Source: an uncultured Candidatus Melainabacteria bacterium
GTDB taxonomy: Bacteria; Cyanobacteriota; Vampirovibrionia; Gastranaerophilales; Gastranaerophilaceae
DNA length: 64,000 nucleotides
NCBI GenBank assembly: GCA_934693235.1
Contig: CAKUUY010000003.1
Location: 68,072 to 132,071, forward strand
Reading direction: 5' to 3'
Shown here: positions 35,074-42,841 of the stretch, one piece after another
Numbering within the stretch: the first letter of the stretch is position 1
Layout: the number at the start of each line of letters is the position of its first letter
The notes under the pieces: model-generated
What the model was told of the DNA's origin: nothing
The model's database searches: none
What the model saw: the letters and a program-made list of their open reading frames with translations, nothing else
Position numbers and translations under genes: made by a program

Positions 35074-37020
35074 TTACGATTTTTTGTCAGTTGTCAATAT
35101 AGGAGGAAAAACGATATCAATATATTTTTGGTATTCTTTTGGCTCGAAAAATGCGATTGAAAATTCTGCACAATTGTAACCAAGTTGTTGAGCTTCCGGG
35201 ACTTCAATCGGTGGCCCTGCCGGAGTTGAACGAGATGGGTTGTGTGGGTTCGAAATAATTCCTGTACTTCTTAAAATGGTAACAAGTAAAGACTTTTCTT
35301 TGACTTCGTACTCAGTTAGGCCTTGTGTAATAACTCCAAACCCCTGAGTTCCGACGTATCTTTGCATTGGGGCAAAGTTTGTCTTAACTTCAATTCCTCT
35401 TTCTTTTGGTAGATGTTTACGCATATCGTATTCAGGATTAAATTCTCTTTTAATTATGGTATTCATATCCTCTGAATATGTTTCAGTAACAGAATTTTTA
35501 AGTGTAAATTTCACCTGCCACAAATGATTTTTTAGCTTGTTATCCAATTCAATTTTGAAGTTTATAGTTTCGCCAAACTCAACTTGTATATCAAAAAAGT
35601 TGGTTTTAATAATATTATTTTTGAAAGAATAAACTTTTGCTATTTCTCCCAAATCATTTTCAACTGCTCCAAAATTGTATGTGTCGCCTTCATCTTTAAA
35701 TCTTATAAATTCAATTTGAACTCGTTTATCTGTAGAGTTTGACAAGAAAATTTTGCCATTTTTAACTTCAAATTTTAAATCTGTTTTTGTTGCAGGAAAA
35801 TGTTTTAAAGTGTAAATGTCTGAAAAATCTTCTGTAACCGGTATTTTCTGGGTATCATAAAGCAAAGAATTCTCTACTCCAAAGTGTTTCGAAACAATTT
35901 TGTATTCAGGGATAAGTTCTTTGCTTTGCATAATTGGAGTTTTGAATTTATACTTCAATCTTAACTCTTCAATAATTGTATTTGCAATTTGGATGATTTT
36001 TTCGTAGCGAGTAATATTTTCTTTATGAACAAGGTCTGTTGAACAACCGCAAATTCCATCGTGTGCTTGATTTTTTAATAATAATTTATATGCATATTCA
36101 ATTATTGAATTGTACTCAGAACCGTATTTTTGTTGTAATTTATTAGCTTGTTCCAATAAATATGTGCATTTTATATTGTATTGTTTTAGTTTTGTTCTAG
36201 CTGAATATGAGCCTTGCAAGATGAAAGTTTTACTGTTGTCGCGCAATTCGTTATTCCATTCAAATTGAGAAAATCTGTCTTTTACCAAGTAAAAATATTC
36301 AAAAGGATTTGATAATTTGATTTCATAGTCATTGAGTAATGTGTTGACTTTTTCAATTTGTTCTGCAATATCGGACTCAACTCCGAGGTGATCAGCTCCG
36401 ATTGGTAATAATAAATATTTTCCCGATTTTTCTGCAATTTTGTCCAAATTCCCTTTAAGCCAATTAGCTTTTTGTTCAATTGTTATTGGTGCAGAAAAAA
36501 TATCCATAAAATATCCGCGAATTAAGTTGACTGTATTAATTCCATTAAATATGAATTCTGACGGAATATCTCCGCAACCGCGCCATACAACACATTTGTC
36601 AATTTCAAATTCTTTAAATATCTTTGGGATATTTTGGCTATGCCCAAAAGTATCAGCAAGGTAACCGATAAAATCAGTACAACCAAAATCTTTTGAAATT
36701 TTCATGCCAATTTCAAGATTTTTTGTAAAAACGGTTCTATCTGTCAAAAATTCATCAACCAGAGTGTAACAAGGTCCTATAAAGAGTTTTTTCTCTGCTA
36801 TAAATTTACGAACTTGTACTTCTTTTTCAGGCCGAATTTCTAAGTAATCAAGTAGTGCACTAACTTGTCCATCAAAATAAAATGATGGAATTTTATTGCT
36901 CTCTAGCAGGTTAAGAACATTGTCAAAAACTCTCAAAAGTCTTAGTCTGAATACTTCAAACTCTCTATACCATTCTCTATCCCAATGTGTGTGCAAATAC
37001 GCAATTACTGTCTTTTTCAT
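35074..37020 (-). CDS. Alpha-mannosidase, glycoside hydrolase family 38
   Basis: 648 residues from MKKTVIAYLHTHWDREWY; six more codons are possible to 37038, and neither start has a clear ribosome binding site. GH38 motifs occur in order: HTHWDREW (zinc and substrate), GYLADTFGHSQNIP, LLPIGADHLG (likely nucleophile Asp) and NQAHDGICGCSTDLVH (zinc His). C-terminal beta-domains follow. It would trim alpha-mannose, or a related linkage, from glycans. It is shorter than many homologues and lacks a signal peptide, so it probably acts on imported oligosaccharides. It stands alone, without a transporter next to it. Confidence 0.9.
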   Translation of the reverse strand: MKKTVIAYLHTHWDREWYREFEVFRLRLLRVFDNVLNLLESNKIPSFYFDGQVSALLDYLEIRPEKEVQVRKFIAEKKLFIGPCYTLVDEFLTDRTVFTKNLEIGMKISKDFGCTDFIGYLADTFGHSQNIPKIFKEFEIDKCVVWRGCGDIPSEFIFNGINTVNLIRGYFMDIFSAPITIEQKANWLKGNLDKIAEKSGKYLLLPIGADHLGVESDIAEQIEKVNTLLNDYEIKLSNPFEYFYLVKDRFSQFEWNNELRDNSKTFILQGSYSARTKLKQYNIKCTYLLEQANKLQQKYGSEYNSIIEYAYKLLLKNQAHDGICGCSTDLVHKENITRYEKIIQIANTIIEELRLKYKFKTPIMQSKELIPEYKIVSKHFGVENSLLYDTQKIPVTEDFSDIYTLKHFPATKTDLKFEVKNGKIFLSNSTDKRVQIEFIRFKDEGDTYNFGAVENDLGEIAKVYSFKNNIIKTNFFDIQVEFGETINFKIELDNKLKNHLWQVKFTLKNSVTETYSEDMNTIIKREFNPEYDMRKHLPKERGIEVKTNFAPMQRYVGTQGFGVITQGLTEYEVKEKSLLVTILRSTGIISNPHNPSRSTPAGPPIEVPEAQQLGYNCAEFSIAFFEPKEYQKYIDIVFPPILTTDKKS

Positions 37021-37150
37021 AATATCTATTTTTAACATATTTTTTGTTTTTTCGCAAAGAATTTACATAAATTATCTATTTGGATAACCAGTAATGGTGA
37101 TGAAATTTATTTAATCCTGTTTTATTTTGGTAAAGAGGTGAGGATTTAAA

Positions 37151-37978
37151 ATGAAAAAAATAATGTTATTGTTAGGAGTATTGGTATTTTCTGCAAGTAT
37201 TACGCAAGCAGGAATTTTATCAAATGTTTTTGGTGGGTATACAAATTATAATAGCGGTTATTATCCCCCGAATATCAGATATACAAATGGAAATTATTAT
37301 CGACCAAGACCTTACTATAACAATTATTATCAAAGACCATATTGCAACAACAATTACAATCCTTATACCGGAAATTATTACAATTATCAGCCTAATGTTC
37401 AATATATGCAACCATATGGCGGATATTACGGGCAACCGATTATTTATCGAACAAAAGTGAATAAGGTAAATAGAAAAAGTTCTACTAGTGGTGCCGAAAA
37501 ACTCGTTGCTAATCAGTTTTTGGGAATTGACAAACTAGAAAATCAAATTATGTTACAAACTTATGAATATGATAGTGCTAAAAATCGTATAGAACGTCTT
37601 GAACAGAGATTGTTTGGGGCTGCTCAAGAGGGTGATTTAGCAGAACGTTTTGAAACATTAAAAGTAGCAGCAAAAAATTACAAATCATTTAAACCTAATA
37701 TTCAAAATTGTTACGAACAAAACAATTATCGACCACCTGTGTTTACAGGCTCTTCTGGAAGTAGCTGGAAAAATACTTTGTGGGGAAATTTTAAAAATCA
37801 ATTTGTTGGTATGCCGACTGGAATTACTCCGGCAATGGATCCTGCTTATATGGATTATTTTGAAGCAGAACGGGCTATGGCAGGAAATGGTGAAGAGGTT
37901 GGAGTTCAAACTAATCGCGGATATTATTATTCAAACAGAAATCGTGGAACTGGTACAGGTGTAACGATTTTAGATTGA
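37151..37978 (+). CDS. Exported Tyr/Asn-rich protein
   Basis: 275 residues. A signal peptide (MKKIMLLLGVLVFSASITQA) is followed by about 85 residues made mostly of Tyr, Asn, Pro and Gly (RPYYNNYYQRPYCNNNYNPY), then a helical segment QTYEYDSAKNRIERLEQRLF and a C-terminal part with more Tyr and Asn. The helix with a following FGAAQEGD recalls short ERLE-FG motifs of surface-associated proteins in related genomes, from memory only. It is probably a cell-surface or matrix protein. It precedes the flagellar genes by 88 bp but need not belong with them. Confidence 0.8.
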   Translation: MKKIMLLLGVLVFSASITQAGILSNVFGGYTNYNSGYYPPNIRYTNGNYYRPRPYYNNYYQRPYCNNNYNPYTGNYYNYQPNVQYMQPYGGYYGQPIIYRTKVNKVNRKSSTSGAEKLVANQFLGIDKLENQIMLQTYEYDSAKNRIERLEQRLFGAAQEGDLAERFETLKVAAKNYKSFKPNIQNCYEQNNYRPPVFTGSSGSSWKNTLWGNFKNQFVGMPTGITPAMDPAYMDYFEAERAMAGNGEEVGVQTNRGYYYSNRNRGTGTGVTILD

Positions 37979-38066
37979 CTTTTAGTAAAAAATTATTAAA
38001 TCATTCATATAGATGATTATTAAGGTAGAAAAATCAGTCATAATAATCTGAAAAGAGTGGTATAAA

Positions 38067-38555
38067 ATGCCTTTCAGATACAGGTTGCAAAAAGTTCTGG
38101 ATTTTAGAATTCGTAAAAAAGAAGAGCAATTGACAGTTGTACAAAAAGCTCAACAAGCGGTTTATGAAGCAGAAGAAAACATAAGACGTAACGATCAAGA
38201 AATTCAAATAACAAAACAAGATATGCGTCTTGCAGACCCTATGATGTATGAAACGTATGACAATTACTTGATACATCTTTGGCAAAAAGCAGAGCAACTT
38301 GAAGCAATCAGAGTTGATTTACAACAAAAACTGGAAATTGAAAAGCAAAAACTTATAAAACTCGAGCAAGGTGTAAAGGTTCTGGAAAAGCACAAAGAAA
38401 AGAATCGAGATGCCTATATCGCAGAAGAAAAGGCTGCAGAGTTAAAACAATATTCCGAACTCGGTGTAACAAGGTATTTCCGACAAAGTCAAGAAAAGGC
38501 AGAGGAAGAAGCCGCGATTTTAAAACAGTTAGAACAAATAGATGGAGGTAGTTAA
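38067..38555 (+). CDS. fliJ: Flagellar export chaperone FliJ
   Basis: 162 residues, almost all coiled coil. The start FRYRLQKVLDFRIRKKEEQL is the FliJ opening, followed by AVYEAEENIRRNDQEIQ and a long C-terminal helix. FliJ links the export ATPase to the export gate and escorts substrates. It is followed after 2 bp by fliK and then a hook/rod gene, so the identification rests on both sequence and context. No FliI or FliH is in the window. Confidence 0.86.
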   Translation: MPFRYRLQKVLDFRIRKKEEQLTVVQKAQQAVYEAEENIRRNDQEIQITKQDMRLADPMMYETYDNYLIHLWQKAEQLEAIRVDLQQKLEIEKQKLIKLEQGVKVLEKHKEKNRDAYIAEEKAAELKQYSELGVTRYFRQSQEKAEEEAAILKQLEQIDGGS

Positions 38556-38557
38556 AA

Positions 38558-39391
38558 ATGAATGTTAGTACATCAGCAGCAGCTGCAACAGCAAGCACTT
38601 CAGATGTAAGTTCAACTAAGAGCCAAACTAAGACTAGTAGCAGCTCAAAGGCGGACAAGTCTTTTGAAGATGAAATGAAAACTGCTTCCAATACAGAAGA
38701 GACTAAAGAAACTTCTAAGGATAATAAAAAAGTTTCTAATGACAAGAAAACTCAAAAAGATTCAACTAAAGAAGCGAATAAGTTAGCAGAAGAAATGAAA
38801 GAACCTGACGATATTGTCCCAAGTGATGTTTATTCAGGTGAAATTAATTATACTGATTTTAAATATCATAACGAGGGACAATCTTTGTTGACCCAAAATA
38901 TTCAAGATTTGTTGAATACTAAAAATTTAATGTCGACAGTAAATTCTGCAACAACAGTTGATTATGATGTTATAAATATGTCAGAATCTGATGCTAATTT
39001 CTTTGCGAACCTTGTTCAAAATACTGATATGTCAATGCAAAGTATTGCCGCTAATATTAACGACCAAATTGCTGATGGAGCTCAAAATATTCAACAAAAT
39101 GTTAAAGTTTCATCTGTTTTAATGGATAAGTTGGCAGAGTCTATGAAAACAAATCAACCTTTCAGAATAGATTTTGACAAAGATGTTTCTGTCATTATAA
39201 AAGTAAATAAAGATGGTAGTTTGGCTGCAAACTTTATCCCAGGAGATAAGGCGGTTGAACAATATCTAAGAAATAATATATCATTCTTAAGACAGAGATT
39301 TGATGAACAAAATTTGTCATATTCTCAGTTAAGTTATAGTAATTCTCGTCAGCAGCAACAGCAAAGACGTCAAGATAAGGAGAAACAGTAA
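38558..39391 (+). CDS. fliK: Flagellar hook-length control protein FliK-like
   Basis: 277 residues. The first third is low-complexity Ser, Thr, Lys and Glu, as is usual for the FliK ruler region. The C-terminal part PFRIDFDKDVSVIIKVNKDG to NISFLRQRFDEQNLSYSQLS matches the Flg_hook fold that switches export specificity. It ends in a Gln/Arg tail. It lies between fliJ and a hook/rod protein and overlaps the latter at TAATG, which strengthens the call. Confidence 0.8.
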   Translation: MNVSTSAAAATASTSDVSSTKSQTKTSSSSKADKSFEDEMKTASNTEETKETSKDNKKVSNDKKTQKDSTKEANKLAEEMKEPDDIVPSDVYSGEINYTDFKYHNEGQSLLTQNIQDLLNTKNLMSTVNSATTVDYDVINMSESDANFFANLVQNTDMSMQSIAANINDQIADGAQNIQQNVKVSSVLMDKLAESMKTNQPFRIDFDKDVSVIIKVNKDGSLAANFIPGDKAVEQYLRNNISFLRQRFDEQNLSYSQLSYSNSRQQQQQRRQDKEKQ

Positions 39392-40227
39392 TGAATGATT
39401 CATTTGTAACAGCTTTAAATACACAAAAATCTACTACAAACTGGATAGACGTTATTGCTAACAACATGACAAACGTTTATACTCCGGGGTTTAGAGAGCA
39501 ACAAGTTAACTTCAAGACATTCCTTGGAGGTGCGATTTCTGATGATTACAATAAAAAGATGGATCAAGGTAAATCAACTCCAGGTACTTCTAAAGAAAAC
39601 TTATTTTTAGAGGGAAAAGGATTCTTTTTAGTTAAAAATGCTGAGGGGAAAAGTATTTATACAAGACTAGGAGAATTTACTTTTGATAAAGAAGGTGTAT
39701 ATCGAGACAGAAGTGGAAATACTGTTCAGGGCTACATTTTGAATGATAAAGGTGAAATTATGCAGGGAACAAAATCAGTAACTTCAGATCTTTACCAAGA
39801 AACGGCAATGAAAGGTGGAGCTCTTGATATTCCTACAACCAATATTAAAATGTGGATTGACCCAAATAATGGTAAATATTTAGGTAAATATGACGATTAT
39901 GAAATAAAAGGAGATGGAACGATTTATGGAAAAGCTGATAACGGAAAGCGTTCAGTTCCTTTGTATCGAATAACAACAAGAAACTTTAATAATTCTGCTG
40001 CATTGTATGAATTCAAAAACGGTCAATTTTTAGAGACAGAAGAATCCGGAAAGCCATTAATCGGCGTTGGCGAAATTCGTTCCGGGTTATTGGAAATGTC
40101 AAACGCAGATTTCAAAGCTAATATTTCATATTATCAAATGGCAAAAGTTCAAATGGATGTTTCAAATAAATTGATTTCATCTCAAAAAGAACTTTTGCAA
40201 GAAGCCTTGAGGCTGGTTGGTAACTAG
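39391..40227 (+). CDS. Flagellar hook/rod protein, FlgE/F/G family
   Basis: 278 residues. The N-terminal coiled-coil SFVTALNTQKSTTNWIDVIA and NNMTNVYTPGFREQQVNF are typical of rod and hook proteins. The middle LFLEGKGFFLVKNAEGKSIY and TRLGEFTFDKEGVYRDRSG are shared across FlgE, FlgF and FlgG, and the C-terminal helix resembles MSNADFKANISYYQMAKVQM. The length suits FlgF or FlgG, or a short hook protein. It is the last gene of the fliJ-fliK unit, with a hairpin 30 bp downstream. Confidence 0.88.
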   Translation: MNDSFVTALNTQKSTTNWIDVIANNMTNVYTPGFREQQVNFKTFLGGAISDDYNKKMDQGKSTPGTSKENLFLEGKGFFLVKNAEGKSIYTRLGEFTFDKEGVYRDRSGNTVQGYILNDKGEIMQGTKSVTSDLYQETAMKGGALDIPTTNIKMWIDPNNGKYLGKYDDYEIKGDGTIYGKADNGKRSVPLYRITTRNFNNSAALYEFKNGQFLETEESGKPLIGVGEIRSGLLEMSNADFKANISYYQMAKVQMDVSNKLISSQKELLQEALRLVGN

Positions 40228-40241
40228 CCTTAAAATATATT

Positions 40242-41213
40242 TTAAACTCCATTTTTCAAGGGACTATAAGTCCCTTTTATTTCGTCTATAATTTCTCGAA
40301 TTTCGTCAGAAATATCGTTTGAGTCTTTGATATTTTGTTTTACAAGATTAGCAAACTCTGCTTTTTTAAACTCGTGAATTCCTCTGTGTTTAAAAAATTC
40401 TTCTAAAAATTCAACTTTTGAAGTTGCTTTATTCAGTTCATCAATTGGTGCTAGAGAAATATTTTGCGTTGCATAATTGAGTGTTCGTTCTATTAGCAAA
40501 TTTGGCAAGGTATCTTCAAACTCTCCACTTTTTAGTAAATGTATTTTATCAATATTTCGCAGTCTTGGTTTTATTTCTTCAAGATTTTTCCCTGCGTCGT
40601 TATCTAATAGTACAAAAATTGGGATTTTAAGACATTCCGCGAAGTTATAAAAATATTTAACAACCTGATTTTTTCCTCCAGCTGAGATTACATGTATACC
40701 TTGCTCATCAAAATTAAAATTGCAAATTTTTGAAAATTCAGGTAAAAGGGTTTCTTCGGTAATTCCTTCACATAGTATTATTTTTCGTACCGGATAACCA
40801 AGATTACTTGTGGAATTCTTGTCTCCTTTAAATTTTTTTAGCCATTTTAGATTGTTTGGTATTTTATCCGGAAAAGTCTTAATAATTGAGCAGTAGTTGA
40901 TTTTGTTTTTTAGAAGAATTTGAGCATTTTCTCCAAGATAAAAGATTGAATTTTCGTAATCAAATAGATTCTGATTTATTTGCATGTCATTTGTAATATC
41001 TGGTACAGATGAATTAATTATTTTTTCCGCAAGATTTTTGATATCTTCGTTATCCATTTCATCAAGTTCATGTTTTTTTATTTTGGGTGCTATCAGATTA
41101 TTTACAATAATATCTTTAAACACGCGCAAATACTTTGTTTCTGTTTCTTTAAATCGAGTTAATCTGTCTACTGAAATTATGAGCTGTTCTTTGGTTAATG
41201 GTTTGATTTTCAA
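40242..41213 (-). CDS. Stand-alone TOPRIM-domain protein, OLD-like
   Basis: 323 residues. The centre has the OLD-nuclease TOPRIM order: KIILCEGITEETLLPEF (Glu motif), then VISAGGKNQVVKYFYNFAE, then IPIFVLLDNDAGKNLEEI (DxD) and HLLKSGEFEDTLPN. The N-terminal 150 residues are helical and not recognised. The ATPase half of OLD proteins is missing, so it could be a partner of an ATPase elsewhere or a diverged nuclease. It could serve in phage defence or DNA repair; neither is shown. Its last codons contain the terminator hairpin of the flagellar unit. Confidence 0.75.
   Translation of the reverse strand: MKIKPLTKEQLIISVDRLTRFKETETKYLRVFKDIIVNNLIAPKIKKHELDEMDNEDIKNLAEKIINSSVPDITNDMQINQNLFDYENSIFYLGENAQILLKNKINYCSIIKTFPDKIPNNLKWLKKFKGDKNSTSNLGYPVRKIILCEGITEETLLPEFSKICNFNFDEQGIHVISAGGKNQVVKYFYNFAECLKIPIFVLLDNDAGKNLEEIKPRLRNIDKIHLLKSGEFEDTLPNLLIERTLNYATQNISLAPIDELNKATSKVEFLEEFFKHRGIHEFKKAEFANLVKQNIKDSNDISDEIREIIDEIKGTYSPLKNGV
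40258..40278 (+). terminator. Terminator of the flagellar unit, inside the TOPRIM gene end
   Basis: AAGGGACT-ATA-AGTCCCTT followed by TT. It ends the plus-strand flagellar transcript but is also coding sequence for the last residues of the minus-strand TOPRIM gene. Confidence 0.75.
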
Positions 41214-41316
41214 ATTTTATATCCCTAATTGTAACATTTGTAAATATGATTTGCTTTTATATAGCAATTTTCTTTTATGTTTCTTTTTTATATAATTGTA
41301 GTAGTGGAGTGGAATT

Positions 41317-42768
41317 GTGTACTTATTAAATATTGATACCCCTCAATACAATAATTATAACACAGTTAAATCTGTGAATGTTCAGCATGCTACAAATCCT
41401 GTTGAAAAAGCATCTATTCCTACTTTTACTGCTAGTAATACCCAAATGACACAAGTGCCGTATAATCAAGCCTTAACTGCTTCTAAATTGAGAACAGAAT
41501 TGTCTTCAAAAGACGAAAAAAAGAAATATAATGAGCTTATTAAAGTTGTTGATAAGGATTGTAGAAAGCAATTAAATACATTATTAAAAACGGGTGTTTT
41601 ATTGAATGCTGATTCAAACGACAATTCTACAACTTTAGACAATTTGTACAAAATTGCTACAACAGACAGAGTTAAAGGTTTAGACAAAGCCATAATTTTA
41701 AAAAATACAATAAATACAATTTACGATCCGCATATCATAACTCAGCAGTTTGGAAATATACCAACTCAATTTAGAGAGCAAGTTGCTGCGTTAGAACCAA
41801 ACAGGCAAAATGATATCGACGTTGAACATTCTGGAACTTGCGTCGCTTCAAGTATTGAATACAATTTGGCAGACAAACATCCGGCGGAATTTGCCAGATT
41901 TGCAGAGGGGTTGAGTTCTCCTAATATGTTAGTTCAAAAATCAATAAAAATGAACAATCTTGCAGATAATACTCTTGATGCTATCTGGTTGTTGAATGCC
42001 TTTGAAATTCCTTATGACGCAAAAGATTATAATACAGCAAAATTGACATTTGCTCCTGATAAAAATGCAATTGTAAGGGCTCAAATTCAGACGGTTGACA
42101 GAGATAAGTATGAGCGTTCTCCATTGGATGTTCTTATGCAATCAACATTTATGCAAGTAGGTTCACAACAGTCTTATGATTCTTTGATTGATGAAAGAGC
42201 AGGGAAATTTAATCAAAATAACAAAGGTTTGATTGAGTTTGAAAAGACTTTTACAGAGTCTGTTGTTGAGGACAAAAATAAATTGTCAGTTACTTATCAG
42301 ACAGTGGATGAGAATGCAAGACTCGTCGGATATGAAACTGATTTTAATACAATGAAAAAACAAATAACTGATGCTTTGAATATGGGCGAGAATGTAATTA
42401 TCGGTTATACTCAAGTAGATGCCAACAATACTATTATCAATGGGCATGAAATTACAATAACAGGTACAAGAACAGATAAAAACGGTAAAATGACTTTTAT
42501 TTGCAATGATACAGATGATAATGTGTCCAAAGCGGTTGAGTATTCTGAGGACTTTTTACTTCCGAAAATCCACCATGCTGCATTACCTCAAGCTGTAGTA
42601 GCAGATGATGTAAATGTCGTAGAAAATTGGGTTGAAGGGCTCAAAACGTATAAAGAATTGAAAAAACAAGCTCAGAAAAATGGACAACCACAAACTCAAT
42701 CACAACCGCAAATCCAACAATCACAACCGATTGTTGTAGAAAGAAATTATATTGGACAAGTTGCTTAA
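41317..42768 (+). CDS. Probable papain/C39-like cysteine protease with an N-terminal PTFTA motif
   Basis: 483 residues. I infer a cysteine-protease fold from SGTCVASSIEYNLADKHP (nucleophile Cys near 170), NGHEITITGTRTDKNGKM (His near 385) and FICNDTDDN (Asp/Asn about 20 residues on), the order seen in papain and C39 peptidases. Residues about 35-39 are PTFTA, the motif shared with four other proteins here. The C-terminus is Gln/Pro-rich (QPQTQSQPQIQQSQPIV). The start is a GTG at 41317 with GGAG upstream. No signal peptide. It is followed by a 5'-nucleotidase-like gene that carries the same motif. Confidence 0.7.
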   Translation: MYLLNIDTPQYNNYNTVKSVNVQHATNPVEKASIPTFTASNTQMTQVPYNQALTASKLRTELSSKDEKKKYNELIKVVDKDCRKQLNTLLKTGVLLNADSNDNSTTLDNLYKIATTDRVKGLDKAIILKNTINTIYDPHIITQQFGNIPTQFREQVAALEPNRQNDIDVEHSGTCVASSIEYNLADKHPAEFARFAEGLSSPNMLVQKSIKMNNLADNTLDAIWLLNAFEIPYDAKDYNTAKLTFAPDKNAIVRAQIQTVDRDKYERSPLDVLMQSTFMQVGSQQSYDSLIDERAGKFNQNNKGLIEFEKTFTESVVEDKNKLSVTYQTVDENARLVGYETDFNTMKKQITDALNMGENVIIGYTQVDANNTIINGHEITITGTRTDKNGKMTFICNDTDDNVSKAVEYSEDFLLPKIHHAALPQAVVADDVNVVENWVEGLKTYKELKKQAQKNGQPQTQSQPQIQQSQPIVVERNYIGQVA

Positions 42769-42841
42769 TGTTCGTTAATATTAGGCAAAATTTAAGCAAA
42801 AAATTTTTTGATGAGATTTAATTAATAAAAAGGTGGAAAAT

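Noticed and set aside
37220..37460. Ile-rich frames on both strands over the Tyr/Asn-rich protein
   Set aside because: They are mirror images of the repeated Tyr/Asn codons of the real gene.
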